A stretch of DNA of 48,009 nucleotides from Candidatus Omnitrophota bacterium. GTDB taxonomy: Bacteria; Omnitrophota; Gorgyraeia; Duberdicusellales; 4484-171. The translations under genes and the position numbers were made by a program. Numbering within the stretch: the first letter of the stretch is position 1; each line of letters opens with the position of its first letter. The stretch covers positions 1-48,009 of the forward strand of contig JAGLUN010000024.1 in NCBI GenBank assembly GCA_023134705.1, given 5' to 3'. This document shows, in pieces, positions 1-8,340 of this stretch. The notes beneath the pieces were generated by a model that was not told the origin of the DNA, did not search any database, and saw nothing but the letters and a program-made list of their open reading frames with translations.

Positions 1-4
1 TTCA

Positions 5-23
5 AATGCATTTTTCCGGTTAA
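5..23. repeat. 19-bp inverted repeat, left copy
   Basis: The sequence aatgcatttttccggttaa is found here and, as an exact reverse complement, at 47900-47918. Both copies lie outside the outermost complete genes of the window. It is probably one member of a dispersed repeat family; the function is unknown. Confidence 0.7.
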
Positions 24-60
24 TTTTTTCCGTGCTCATCTGCGCGAATAAAATAGGTGT

Positions 61-2100
61 ATGGTAAACAATAAAAATACGCGATACGCGATACACGATA
101 CGCGGTACGATATTTTAATAGAATTCTGCCTAATTTTCTTAATAATTTTCACTCCCCTGGCCTACGGCGCAGTCCAGCTTTGGGCCATCGCGGTATTTGA
201 AATAACCGCCGTTTTTATGGCCTTTATCTGGCTTCTCAAAATGCTCAAAAACGGCATATTTGAATTTATCCGCAATCCAATTAACGTTTTTATTTTTCTT
301 TTTATCCTTTACATCTCTTTGCAACTTTTCGTTTCTTCCTTTGTTTCGCGTCCCTCGTCCCTTGTCTTTCGTCCCTCGTCTATCTACCTCTGGTCCACAA
401 AGACAGAGTTACTTAAGATAATTGCGTATTCCCTGATTTTCTTCACTACTCTGAACACAATCAAAACCAAACGCCAAATTACCCGGATTTTATCTGTGGT
501 CATAACTGTAGGTTTTATAATGAGCGTATTTTATTTAATCCGTTATTTCGGAGTAAAAGCGCCGCGCGGTTTTATTAATAGAGACCACTTCTCCGCCTAT
601 CTGGGAATGGTCATCCCTCTTGCCCTTGGTTTCCTTTTTGTTTCTTATCATTCTTCGTCCTTTGTCCACTTGCCCCGTTGGCGCGAAGCGGCTTTAGGGG
701 AGCGTCCTTCGTTTTCGCTGCGTTTTCTGTTGTTCTTCTGCGTAATAGTAATGTCGGCCGCCCTATTTTTCACCATGTCCCGGGGAGGGATGTTCAGCTT
801 TATCGCCGCTCTTTTATTCATGGCAATTTTGACAGCAAGAAAGAAATCCATTAAAAAAAGAAGGTGGATTTTATCAGCGGCAGCAATATTCATTGTCCTT
901 ACTATCACCTGGCTTGGCGCTACCCCGGTAATAGAGAGAATTTTGAGTATAAAAGTTGAAATAGCCTCCCGCTATTTCGGCGGACGTCTTCCTATTTGGC
1001 AGGGAACCTTGCGGATTATAAAAGATTATCCTTTATTCGGCACAGGATTAGGCACTTTTAACTACATCTTCCCCGGATATCAGCCTCTTGCAATAATGAG
1101 CGCGCATTATGCTTATGCCCATTCTGACATCCTCGAACTTCTCTCCGAAACCGGCATCATCTTTTTTTCTCTGTCTATGGTCTATGGTCTATGGTGTATA
1201 GCCTGGTTGTTCCGCCGTTTCAGCCGGCGCTATAACCCATGGGTTATAGGCATGTCCATAAGTCTTTTTGGTTCATTAGTAAGTATTTTCTTTCATTCTT
1301 TTACTGATTTTAATCTGCATATGCCGGCAAACGCTATTTTATTCATTCTGATATTGGTTGTAACTTTAATAACCCTGAATATGAAAGAGGATAGATTCGG
1401 AGAGAGGGTGAATTTAAAAAAAACCTATTTTTTATTTTCAAAAAGATCCGCGGTCAGGGAAAATATTTTTCAGAATATCCTGCGGGAAATTTTTAGAGTT
1501 TCCCTCTATCCATTCATTTCAATTGTATTCGGTTTCTACATCTTTATTGCTGTCCGCCCTGCCTTGGCTGATTACTACTTTCGCAAAGCAAAAGTTGATA
1601 AACGCAATACGCATGACGCACGACGCGATATGCAATACGCAATACGATTAGATCCCACAAACGCTCTCTACCACTACCATCTCGGTAAACTTTACTCCAA
1701 GCAAGCTAAAGATGATGAGCATCTAGCATCTAGCATCGAGCATCTAGTATCGAGTATCAAACTGAATCCTACAAACAGTAAGTACCACCAATCCCTCGCC
1801 TGGACTTACGGCCAACTCGCAGATTTACCTCAGACCTCAGACATCAGACCTCAGACATCAGACAAAAAACAAACTACAAACTACAGGCGAAAGGCTATTG
1901 ATGAGTTTAAACTTGCTATAAGCCTTGAGCCCAACAATGCTTATCGCCATCGCGCTTACGCCATTTGGCTGTTTAATCACCCTACAAAAGAAAACATTAA
2001 AGAGGGATTAGCTCAGTATAAAGAAGCCGTTAAACTTAATTCCTCTTTGGCTAAAGAAGTAGAAAAATATATGGCAAAATATGCGAGGCAAACGAAATGA
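61..2100 (+). CDS. O-antigen ligase / Wzy_C family membrane protein with C-terminal TPRs
   Basis: 679 aa. The first ~450 residues hold about ten hydrophobic segments. Residues ~308-368 carry the Wzy_C/WaaL loop signature: an R-x-P-I-W start, a GTGLGTF turn and [13 protein letters not shown]. Members of this family join or polymerise undecaprenyl-linked glycans on the outer face of the inner membrane; WaaL-like ligation to lipid A core or protein O-glycosylation are both possible. Residues ~505-670 form TPR-like helices (for example [15 protein letters not shown]), probably periplasmic. The ATG at 61 is the only reasonable start, because no other M, V or L start precedes the first helix. Six heptamer repeat tracts are translated within this gene: in the N-terminus, in the membrane-domain loops and in the TPR region. 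The TGA stop overlaps the gmd ATG (ATGA). Confidence 0.85.
   Translation: MVNNKNTRYAIHDTRYDILIEFCLIFLIIFTPLAYGAVQLWAIAVFEITAVFMAFIWLLKMLKNGIFEFIRNPINVFIFLFILYISLQLFVSSFVSRPSSLVFRPSSIYLWSTKTELLKIIAYSLIFFTTLNTIKTKRQITRILSVVITVGFIMSVFYLIRYFGVKAPRGFINRDHFSAYLGMVIPLALGFLFVSYHSSSFVHLPRWREAALGERPSFSLRFLLFFCVIVMSAALFFTMSRGGMFSFIAALLFMAILTARKKSIKKRRWILSAAAIFIVLTITWLGATPVIERILSIKVEIASRYFGGRLPIWQGTLRIIKDYPLFGTGLGTFNYIFPGYQPLAIMSAHYAYAHSDILELLSETGIIFFSLSMVYGLWCIAWLFRRFSRRYNPWVIGMSISLFGSLVSIFFHSFTDFNLHMPANAILFILILVVTLITLNMKEDRFGERVNLKKTYFLFSKRSAVRENIFQNILREIFRVSLYPFISIVFGFYIFIAVRPALADYYFRKAKVDKRNTHDARRDMQYAIRLDPTNALYHYHLGKLYSKQAKDDEHLASSIEHLVSSIKLNPTNSKYHQSLAWTYGQLADLPQTSDIRPQTSDKKQTTNYRRKAIDEFKLAISLEPNNAYRHRAYAIWLFNHPTKENIKEGLAQYKEAVKLNSSLAKEVEKYMAKYARQTK
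77..111 (+). repeat. heptamer tract, units like atacgcg (5 units)
   Basis: Five consecutive 7-bp units (atacgcg, atacgcg, atacacg, atacgcg, gtacgat). The tract lies inside the N-terminal codons of the ligase-like gene and encodes the [12 protein letters not shown] stretch. The same unit family recurs at 3492-3533 and 3570-3597. Confidence 0.85.
342..383 (+). repeat. heptamer tract, units like cgtccct (6 units)
   Basis: Units are tgtttcg, cgtccct, cgtccct, tgtcttt, cgtccct and cgtctat. The tract is translated as [12 protein letters not shown] in a loop between membrane segments of the ligase-like protein. A weaker stretch of similar units follows at about 654-674. Confidence 0.8.
1173..1200 (+). 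repeat. heptamer tract, units like gtctatg (4 units)
   Basis: Three perfect gtctatg units followed by gtgtata. The tract is translated at the end of a predicted membrane helix of the ligase-like protein. Confidence 0.8.
1602..1650 (+). repeat. heptamer tract, units like acgcaat (7 units)
   Basis: Seven 7-bp units (acgcaat, acgcatg, acgcacg, acgcgat, atgcaat, acgcaat, acgatta). The tract forms part of the first TPR helix of the ligase-like protein. Confidence 0.85.
1717..1758 (+). repeat. heptamer tract, units like tagcatc (6 units)
   Basis: Units are gagcatc, tagcatc, tagcatc, gagcatc, tagtatc and gagtatc. Because three 7-bp units equal seven codons, the protein shows a 7-residue repeat (HLASSIE then HLVSSIK). 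Confidence 0.85.
1828..1883 (+). repeat. heptamer tract, cctcaga/catcaga then caaacta (8 units)
   Basis: Eight units: cctcaga, cctcaga, catcaga, cctcaga, catcaga, caaaaaa, caaacta, caaacta. It is translated as [14 protein letters not shown] in the inter-TPR linker. The cctcaga and catcaga units are the reverse complements of units in the array just upstream of topA (35874-35922). Confidence 0.85.
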
Positions 2101-3287
2101 GACAAGAGAAACGGAGCACGATAAAAAAAGCCTTAATTACCGGCATAACCGGCCAGGACGGCAGTTACTTGGCGGAATTCCTCCTGTCAAAAGGGTATGA
2201 AGTTCATGGAATTATAAGAAGGGCGTCATCATTTAATACCCAAAGAATAGACCACATCTATGTTGACCGGCATATGCCTGATGCCAAACTACTTCTTCAC
2301 TACGGTGACCTCTCTGACCCGGGCCTTTTAATTGATATGATGTGGAATATAAAACCGGACGAAATATATCATCTGGGGGCCCAGTCCCATGTGCGGGTTT
2401 CGTTTGATATGCCGGAATTTACGGCAAATATAACCGGCCTGGGTACAACAAGAATTTTGGAAGCAATAAGAAGAAGCAGGATAAAGACTAAGTTTTATCA
2501 AGCCTCTTCCTCGGAGATGTTTGGTTCATCTTCTCCTCCTCAGAGCGAAAAAACACCGTTTTATCCCAGAAGCCCCTATGCTATCGCGAAGGTTTATGCT
2601 TACTGGATGACGGTTAATTACAGGGAGGCTTACGGCCTGTTTGCCTGTAACGGTATTCTTTTTAACCATGAAAGCCCGCGCAGAGGAGAGACCTTTGTAA
2701 CGCGTAAAATTACAATGGCTCTTGCTAATATATTAGCCGGAAAGCAAAAGAAGCTTTATCTTGGCAACCTTGATGCCAAAAGGGATTGGGGTTTTGCTCC
2801 GGAATACATAGAAGCAATGTGGCTTATGTTACAGCAAGACGATCCTGATGATTATGTAATCGGTACCGGCCGAAGCCATTCGGTAAGAGAATTTGTAGAA
2901 AAGGCATTCAAATACGCGGGAATAGAGATTGGATGGCAGGGAAAAGGGATTGATGAGAAAGGTTTTATTAAATCTTTTTCATCACCCTTGATTTCACCCC
3001 TAACCTTAGCCTTGAAAACTGGGGATGTTCTTATTGAGATAGATCCAAAATATTTCAGGCCGGCAGAGGTTACATACCTTAAAGCTGACATAACAAAAGT
3101 AAGGGAAAGATTAAATTGGCAGCCGCGCGCGAACTTTGACGAACTCATAAAGATAATGGTTGATTATGATATGCGTTTTGTCGGGCTTAAGCCTCCAAGT
3201 GAAGGAATAGAGATTTCTAAAAGTAAGGGTTTTGAATATACCAATCATGAGTTTTCTTTTTGTGAAAAGATAAGGGAAGAGTGTTAG
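2097..3287 (+). CDS. gmd: GDP-mannose 4,6-dehydratase
   Basis: 396 aa. Converts GDP-D-mannose to GDP-4-keto-6-deoxy-D-mannose in the cytoplasm, the first step of GDP-L-fucose (or GDP-rhamnose/perosamine) synthesis. It is an SDR fold with the NADP-binding [15 protein letters not shown] near residues 15-29, the [13 protein letters not shown] segment, the catalytic SSSEMFG at ~137-143 and Y-x3-K in SPYAIAKVY near 161-165. [17 protein letters not shown] and [14 protein letters not shown] are typical of GMD. A short unusual insertion (about residues 286-304, serine and leucine rich) precedes the [11 protein letters not shown] motif. The start overlaps the preceding stop by 4 nt, indicating translational coupling. 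The reductase partner fcl follows after a repeat-filled gap. Confidence 0.95.
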   Translation: MRQEKRSTIKKALITGITGQDGSYLAEFLLSKGYEVHGIIRRASSFNTQRIDHIYVDRHMPDAKLLLHYGDLSDPGLLIDMMWNIKPDEIYHLGAQSHVRVSFDMPEFTANITGLGTTRILEAIRRSRIKTKFYQASSSEMFGSSSPPQSEKTPFYPRSPYAIAKVYAYWMTVNYREAYGLFACNGILFNHESPRRGETFVTRKITMALANILAGKQKKLYLGNLDAKRDWGFAPEYIEAMWLMLQQDDPDDYVIGTGRSHSVREFVEKAFKYAGIEIGWQGKGIDEKGFIKSFSSPLISPLTLALKTGDVLIEIDPKYFRPAEVTYLKADITKVRERLNWQPRANFDELIKIMVDYDMRFVGLKPPSEGIEISKSKGFEYTNHEFSFCEKIREEC

Positions 3288-3343
3288 GAGGGTTGGAGAA
3301 GTTATGAATTATAAGTTGGAAGCAGAAAAGAAAAAAAACATGA

Positions 3344-3373
3344 AACCACAGATAAACACAGATGAACACAGAA
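3344..3373 (+). repeat. decamer repeat (aaccacagat family), 3 units
   Basis: Units are aaccacagat, aaacacagat and gaacacagaa, in a perfect 10-bp register. The same three units occur at 41718-41827, but there each junction carries a 40-bp palindrome, so this copy looks like an uninterrupted version. Confidence 0.85.
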
Positions 3374-3491
3374 TAAATATTTAATTATTAAAAGACGGCA
3401 TATAAGGCACAAAGAGGAGAAATGAAGTAAAAAATGTCCGCGAATTTAGATAAAGATTAATACCGTATTATACCCTTTCCGTTTTCTTTTA

Positions 3492-3533
3492 ACGCGATAC
3501 GCGATACTCAATACGCGATACCCAATACTCATC
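3492..3533 (+). repeat. heptamer tract, units like acgcgat (6 units)
   Basis: Units are acgcgat, acgcgat, actcaat, acgcgat, acccaat and actcatc, directly upstream of the fcl start codon. The gap 3288-3491 holds the decamer repeat and otherwise only AT-rich sequence without a recognisable gene. Confidence 0.85.
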
Positions 3534-3557
3534 TTATAACTCATAATTTCTTAATCT

Positions 3558-4688
3558 ATGCCTGATAACACGCAATACGCGATATGCGATACGCGATACA
3601 ACAAGATTCCGAAGGAATCCGTTATTTATATAGCCGGCCATAGAGGGTTGGTAGGATCGGCATTGGTAAGGAAGCTCAAGGAAGATGGGTATACCAACTT
3701 AGTCTTTAAAACATCCCAAGAACTTGATTTAAAAAGACAGCGGGAGGTTGAGAAGTTTTTTGAACAGGAAAGGCCGGAGTACGTATTTCTTTGCGCCGGC
3801 AAAGTAGGAGGTATTTTAGCTAACAATACCTACAAGGCGGAGTTTATTTATGACAATACGATGATAGCGGCAAATGTAATTCATGCCTCATATAAATACG
3901 GAGTAAAAAAGCTTCTTAATTTAGGCTCTTCTTGCATATATCCCAGGCTTGTTCCCCAGCCCTTAAAAGAAGAATATCTTTTAAGCGGATATCTTGAGCC
4001 TACAAACGAGCCCTACGCGATAGCCAAGATATCAGCCATAAAACTTTGTAGATATTACAATGAGCAATACCAAACAAATTTTATATCAGTTATGCCGACA
4101 AATCTATACGGCCCCAATGATAATTTTAACCTCAAAACCTCGCATGTCCTTCCCGCGCTTATCTGTAAATTCCACCTTGCGAAATTCCTTTCAGAAAATA
4201 AATTTAAAGAAATTTTATGGGATTTAAATACGTTTGGAAATTCATCCGAGACTCTTCATTTCTTACACAATACAGAATACGCGATAGGCGTTACCAACTA
4301 TTTATCCCAATTCGGTATTCATCCCGATAAAGTAATGCTCTGGGGCAGCGGTGAGCCTTTTCGGGAATTTCTTTACGTGGATGACCTTATTGATGCCTGT
4401 TTGTTTTTTATGAAAAACTACAGTTATAAGCATACAGGTGAAATCATAAACATAGGAGCCGGAGAGGATTTACAGATTAAAAAATTAGCGGGAATTATTA
4501 AAGATATTGTTGGTTTTAAGGGAGAAGTTATTTGGGATACGCGAAAACCCGACGGCACCCCTAAAAAGCTATTAGATGTATCAAAAGCGAAATCTTTAGG
4601 CTGGCAGGCAAAAGTTAGCTTAGAGGAAGGGTTAAAGAAAACATTAGCCTGGTATGAGGGCCGGTGTTTTGACAAGGTGAACGTATGA
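3558..4688 (+). CDS. fcl: GDP-L-fucose synthase
   Basis: 376 aa. NADPH-dependent epimerase/reductase that turns GDP-4-keto-6-deoxymannose into GDP-L-fucose. Evidence: [18 protein letters not shown] (nucleotide-binding loop, ~24-41), [11 protein letters not shown] with the catalytic Ser, and YAIAK (Tyr/Lys near 152-156). [16 protein letters not shown] and [13 protein letters not shown] are family hallmarks. The protein belongs to the longer subclass, which has a ~50-residue insertion (about 212-262) absent from the ~320-aa enzymes. The first ~17 residues are encoded by heptamer repeat, no better in-frame start exists, and no Shine-Dalgarno sequence is visible. Further heptamer units lie within the insertion (4265-4285). 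Works with gmd. Confidence 0.93.
   Translation: MPDNTQYAICDTRYNKIPKESVIYIAGHRGLVGSALVRKLKEDGYTNLVFKTSQELDLKRQREVEKFFEQERPEYVFLCAGKVGGILANNTYKAEFIYDNTMIAANVIHASYKYGVKKLLNLGSSCIYPRLVPQPLKEEYLLSGYLEPTNEPYAIAKISAIKLCRYYNEQYQTNFISVMPTNLYGPNDNFNLKTSHVLPALICKFHLAKFLSENKFKEILWDLNTFGNSSETLHFLHNTEYAIGVTNYLSQFGIHPDKVMLWGSGEPFREFLYVDDLIDACLFFMKNYSYKHTGEIINIGAGEDLQIKKLAGIIKDIVGFKGEVIWDTRKPDGTPKKLLDVSKAKSLGWQAKVSLEEGLKKTLAWYEGRCFDKVNV
3570..3597 (+). repeat. heptamer tract in the 5' codons of fcl (4 units)
   Basis: Units are acgcaat, acgcgat, atgcgat and acgcgat. They are translated as [10 protein letters not shown] ahead of the conserved fold, close to the [11 protein letters not shown] stretch of the ligase-like protein. 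Confidence 0.85.
4265..4285 (+). repeat. short heptamer tract inside fcl (3 units)
   Basis: Units are acacaat, acagaat and acgcgat, encoding HNTEYAI inside the fcl insertion. The tract is exactly 21 bp, so it keeps the reading frame. Confidence 0.6.
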
Positions 4689-4787
4689 GTGTTTTAATTC
4701 CGGGGACACAATACTTAATCCTTCATTTTTAACCGCAGATTAAACGGATTAACAAGATAAAACTTTATAATATTTTCTTTTTCTCCA

Positions 4788-4814
4788 ATCCTGTCTATCC
4801 TGTTCATCCTGTCA
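4788..4814 (+). repeat. nonamer repeat (atcctgtcn), 3 units
   Basis: Units are atcctgtct, atcctgttc and atcctgtca, in a strict 9-bp register. They lie between fcl and the rfbH-like remnant. The preceding ~4730-4760 (aaccgcagattaaacgg) resembles the decamer family. Confidence 0.8.
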
Positions 4815-4826
4815 AAAATATTCAAA

Positions 4827-5000
4827 ATGGCTCAAACAGATCAAATACGAATTCAGATCGCGAAACTTGTTGATAAATTCTATAGCATAAAGAGCGCTGA
4901 GGAAAAGTTTATTCCCGGTAAAACGCCGGTAAGATATGCCGGCCGGGTCTATGACGAAAAAGAGATTCAAGCCGCGGTAGAGGCATCGCTTGATTTTTAG
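4827..5000 (+). pseudogene. 5' fragment of an rfbH-like CDP-dideoxyhexose dehydrase (DegT family)
   Basis: A 57-codon reading frame, start MAQTDQIRIQIAKLVDKFY, then EEKFIPGKTPVRYAGRVYDEKEI and AAVEASLDF, ending at TAG. This matches the N-terminus of RfbH-type CDP-6-deoxy-4-keto-hexulose 3-dehydrase, which is normally ~430 aa with SLDFW at this position. All catalytic parts are missing. The sequence after the stop reads as an epimerase instead, so this is the left half of a deletion junction. The parent enzyme makes 3,6-dideoxyhexoses for O-antigen. Confidence 0.75.
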
Positions 5001-5002
5001 TG

Positions 5003-5443
5003 GAAGTATCGGAACCGAAGGTGATTACCCTGAAACTATTCGGCACTTACGGGTCCGGATGCTTCCAGTCCGAAGTTTTTCGCTCTGCTAAGGAAAGTTG
5101 CGCAGGATCAGACCGAATTAGCTATGTCATCAGGCGAACAATTGATTGATTTTCTCTATATCAATGATGTCATTGATGGCTATCTTCTGGCAGTAAGGCG
5201 TTTAATGGATAACAAGGTTTCAGGTATGGAAGAATATGCTATCTCTTTGGGCAAACCGATTTCGCTAAAGGAACTGGTTATGCTTTATGGCAAGATTATT
5301 AAAAAATCGATGCTAATAAACTGGGGCGGCAGGCTCTATCATTCACGTGAGGTTATGGTGCCATAGAACAAAGGCAGAAGACTTTTTGGCTGGAAATCGA
5401 GGAGCAGGTTAGCTGAGGGAATTAAAACAATGGAGCAATAAAT
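5003..5443 (+). pseudogene. 3' fragment of an NAD-dependent sugar epimerase/dehydratase
   Basis: The reading begins VITLKLFGTYG (5021 onward), needs a one-base shift near 5052-5057, continues PDASSPKFFALLRKV and SSGEQLIDFLYINDVIDGYL, then NWGGRLYHSREVMVP. There TAG (5364-5366) replaces what is usually a Trp codon, and the frame runs on as NKGRRLFGWKS to TAA at 5443. This is the C-terminal ~140 residues of an extended SDR sugar enzyme of the kind found beside rfbH in dideoxyhexose loci. A frameshift, a nonsense codon and the absent Rossmann half show it is dead. It abuts the rfbH fragment almost base to base. Confidence 0.75.
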
Positions 5444-5569
5444 AGTGGCAAGACGCATAGCTAACGAATACGTTTATGGAAAAAAGGGGAATAAAGGAAT
5501 ACCTGTAAAAATCAAAACAGCTTATTTTTGTATAGTAATCATGCTGTTAAGCGGTTTGAAGGAGTTAAC

Positions 5570-6202
5570 ATGGTAATTCTGTCACATCGTGGCTGCTGGA
5601 AATCGACGGAGGAGAAAAATACCACGATAGCTTTCAAGCGGACTTTCAGCTTAGGTTTTGGAACGGAACTTGATCTGCGTGATTACTGCGGGGGGTTGGT
5701 GATATCACATGATATCCCTGGTCCTAATTCAATGGATTTTAGGGATTTTCTTGGAGTATATTCTGGATATGATCCCAATTTATACTTGGCCATCAATATA
5801 AAAGCTGACGGACTTCAGGGCTTATTGCTCGATTTGCTGAACGAATATAAAGTCGAGAATTATTTTATTTTTGATATGGCTGTTCCTGATGCATTGGCAT
5901 ATTTGTATCTTCAAATGGAGGTTTTTACACGTGAAAGCGAGTTTGAAACAAAGCCGTCATTTTACGAGCAAGCAGACGGAGTCTGGATGGACCAATTCAG
6001 AACTCCTTGGATAATGCCACAAAGAATTAAATACCACTTAGATAACGGCAAAAAGGTATGTATCGTTTCACCGGAACTTCATCAAATGGACCATTTAGCA
6101 AGATGGAAGGATTATAAGGCGGTATCCAAGAATTTGGATAAAGGGGAATTAATGCTTTGTACGGATTTTCCTGAAGAAGCAAGGAGATATTTCAATGATT
6201 AA
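5570..6202 (+). CDS. glycerophosphodiester phosphodiesterase-like protein
   Basis: 210 aa from the ATG at 5570, chosen because gaaggag lies 6-12 bases upstream; a TTG start at 5528 would add 14 unconvincing residues. The fold is the PI-PLC/GDPD TIM barrel: SHRG near the N-terminus (His/Arg), GTELDLR (Glu and Asp metal ligands) and ISHDIPG (His/Asp). These residues are those used by GDPDs to cleave glycerophosphodiesters. The protein is shorter than typical GDPDs (~240-330 aa) and has no signal peptide, so it acts in the cytoplasm. It overlaps the next gene by 8 nt. Together with the nucleotidyltransferases downstream it may handle a polyol- or glycerol-phosphate decoration of the polysaccharide; that role is inference. 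Confidence 0.7.
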   Translation: MVILSHRGCWKSTEEKNTTIAFKRTFSLGFGTELDLRDYCGGLVISHDIPGPNSMDFRDFLGVYSGYDPNLYLAINIKADGLQGLLLDLLNEYKVENYFIFDMAVPDALAYLYLQMEVFTRESEFETKPSFYEQADGVWMDQFRTPWIMPQRIKYHLDNGKKVCIVSPELHQMDHLARWKDYKAVSKNLDKGELMLCTDFPEEARRYFND

Positions 6203-7580
6203 AGTAATCATTTTTGATCTGGATGGTGTATTGATTGATGCAAGAGAATTACATTATGAAGCGTTAAACAGGGCATTGGATATATTCGGCTATACTATTA
6301 CACGGGACGAACATCTCTCTACATTTGATGGGTTGCCGACAGCTCAAAAGCTGCAAATGCTCACAGAACTTAAGGGGCTTCCAAAGAATCTCTATGATAA
6401 AATCTGGAAGGAAAAACAAACTCAAACGAGAGAGATTATTGACAAAGAATTTGTCTATGATGAACGAATGCGGGCGATATTACGCCAATTTAAGACTGAT
6501 GGATACAGGATGGTGGTTTGTTCGAATTCAATACGTGAATCGACAAAGATGATGCTGATTCGAAAAGGGTTACTTGAATTTATGGAGTTTTTTGTATCAA
6601 ATCAGGACGTCCGCTTGCCAAAACCGAGTCCAGAAATGTTTCTTAGAACGATGGTTAAATTAGGGGTGGGCCCAAAAGAATGTGTTATCGTGGAAGATTC
6701 ACACTATGGCCGTCAGGCGGCATTTGACTCTGGCGCGCATCTCTGCGCTGTTGAAAATGTTGAAGATGTTACTTATGAAAAAATAAGGTCGGTAATTAGC
6801 AGCGCAATTGAGAAGAACAGTAATGGAAAATTTATCCCAAAGTGGCAGGGAGGTAATTTAAAAGTTGTTATTCCAATGGCTGGAGAAGGGAAAAGTTTCA
6901 AAACTGCAGGGCATGTCTTTCCTAAGCCGTTGATTGATATAAAGGGAAAACCAATGATTCAATGGGTTGTTGAAAATGTTAATGTTGATGGAAAATTCAT
7001 ATTTATTGTTCAGAAAAAACATCTCGAAAGATATAACCTGCAGTATCTTTTAAATCTTATCGCGCCCGGTTGTGAGATTATTTCAGTAAAAGACCCGGGA
7101 AAAGGGGCAGCCGAGAGTGTTTTACATGCAAAAGGCTTATTTAATGACGAGGATCCCATAGCAATCATCAATTCAGATCAACTTATTAAATGGAATAGTA
7201 ACGAATTTTTCTATGCAATGGCTGCGGATGAATGTGATGGAGGCATTGTTACGTTTGAGTCAACTCACCCTAAATGGAGTTTTGTCAGGACGGGTGACGA
7301 TGGCTTTGCCGCGGAAGTTGCCGAAAAGAAACCGATAAGTAATCTTGCCACTGCCGGGGTTTATTATTTTAAAAAAGGAAAGGATTTTGTCAAATACGCG
7401 GAACAAATGATTGCTTCAAATATCAGAACATTGAATGAATTTTATATATGTCCGGTTTACAATGAATATGTCAGGGATGGGAAAAAGATCAGAATATTTC
7501 CCGTGAAGAAAATGTGGAGTTTTTCAACGCCAAAGGATGTGGAATTCTTCATGCAAGAGTATGATCAGTCATCAAGCTAA
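6195..7580 (+). CDS. HAD phosphatase fused to a sugar nucleotidyltransferase-like domain
   Basis: 461 aa. Residues 1-~212 are a HAD-superfamily phosphatase of the beta-phosphoglucomutase type: FDLDGVL (Asp8/Asp10), VVCSNS (motif II), KPSPEMF (motif III Lys) and VEDSHYG (motif IV). Residues ~222-461 are a nucleotidyltransferase fold close to BcbE-like capsule enzymes: VVIPMAGEGKSF, FPKPLIDIKGKPMI and INSDQ. In the phosphate-binding loop the usual Arg of G-x-G-x-R is replaced by Ser (GEGKSF against GAGSRF in the next gene), so activity of this half is doubtful. The fusion suggests that a sugar or polyol phosphate is processed and activated by coupled steps. A paralogue of the C-terminal half follows immediately. 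Confidence 0.8.
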   Translation: MIKVIIFDLDGVLIDARELHYEALNRALDIFGYTITRDEHLSTFDGLPTAQKLQMLTELKGLPKNLYDKIWKEKQTQTREIIDKEFVYDERMRAILRQFKTDGYRMVVCSNSIRESTKMMLIRKGLLEFMEFFVSNQDVRLPKPSPEMFLRTMVKLGVGPKECVIVEDSHYGRQAAFDSGAHLCAVENVEDVTYEKIRSVISSAIEKNSNGKFIPKWQGGNLKVVIPMAGEGKSFKTAGHVFPKPLIDIKGKPMIQWVVENVNVDGKFIFIVQKKHLERYNLQYLLNLIAPGCEIISVKDPGKGAAESVLHAKGLFNDEDPIAIINSDQLIKWNSNEFFYAMAADECDGGIVTFESTHPKWSFVRTGDDGFAAEVAEKKPISNLATAGVYYFKKGKDFVKYAEQMIASNIRTLNEFYICPVYNEYVRDGKKIRIFPVKKMWSFSTPKDVEFFMQEYDQSSS

Positions 7581-7599
7581 ACGAATGGAGGTGAAGAAG

Positions 7600-8340
7600 A
7601 TGACTAATGTTGTCATTCCAATGGCTGGCGCAGGCAGTCGCTTTCTTAATGCCGGGTATCTCATGCCCAAACCGTTTATTAATGTCTGTGGTGTAGTGAT
7701 GATAGAGAAGGTTCTTGAGAACCTGGAAATAAAGAATGCAAGGTATATCCTCATCGCCAGAGAGGAGCATCTATTAACTGAAGAATCGTTTTTTGAACGT
7801 TTACGAGAGAAATATAATTGTGAAATTTTAACAGTTAACAAACTTACCGAAGGTGCGGCCTGTACAATCTTGCTTTCATGTCGGCTTATAAACAATGACA
7901 ATCCGCTTCTGCTGGCGAACAGTGATCAAATTGTTGAAATGGATATGGGAAACTTTATCTATGACAGCGTAAAGCGAAAGCTTGACGGTTGCATTCTTAC
8001 TTTTCCTGCGAACCATCCCAAGTGGAGCTATGCAAAGACAGACAGCAATGGTCACCTCGTGGAATTACGTGAAAAAGAGGTGATCAGCGAACACGCCACA
8101 GTCGGTCTCTATTATTATCAAAGAGGAAGAGACTTTGTAAACAGCGCGATTCAGATGATTGCGAATAATGACCGTGTGAATAATGAATTCTATACTGCAC
8201 CGGCTTACAATTACTCAGTAAAAAATGGCTTAAGAATCGGTATTTATGGGATACAAGAATCTCAGATGTATGGATTAGGAACCCCGGAAGATTTAAATAT
8301 CTACATTGAACATCTTAAGGATTTAGAAAAGAAAACATGA
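7600..8340 (+). CDS. sugar nucleotidyltransferase, BcbE-like
   Basis: 246 aa from ATG 7600, picked because ggaggtg (7587-7593) sits six bases upstream; earlier in-frame starts lie inside the previous gene. It has an intact N-terminal NTP loop, PMAGAGSRF, followed by MPKPFINVCG, and the metal-binding ANSDQ. Related proteins occur in capsule loci and are presumed to activate a sugar or polyol phosphate as an NDP derivative. It is clearly paralogous to the C-terminal half of the upstream fusion: both have HPKWS, a TVGLYYY/TAGVYYF block, a GRDFV/GKDFV block and NEFY. The substrate cannot be told from sequence. The stop overlaps the next start (ATGA). Confidence 0.8.
   Translation: MTNVVIPMAGAGSRFLNAGYLMPKPFINVCGVVMIEKVLENLEIKNARYILIAREEHLLTEESFFERLREKYNCEILTVNKLTEGAACTILLSCRLINNDNPLLLANSDQIVEMDMGNFIYDSVKRKLDGCILTFPANHPKWSYAKTDSNGHLVELREKEVISEHATVGLYYYQRGRDFVNSAIQMIANNDRVNNEFYTAPAYNYSVKNGLRIGIYGIQESQMYGLGTPEDLNIYIEHLKDLEKKT

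Noticed and set aside
77-1883. Tandem tracts as a CRISPR array
   Set aside because: Units are 7 bp, contiguous, without spacers, and translated; no cas genes are present.
5528-5569. TTG start adding 14 residues to the GDPD-like protein
   Set aside because: A good ribosome site precedes the ATG at 5570, and the added residues are not part of the fold.
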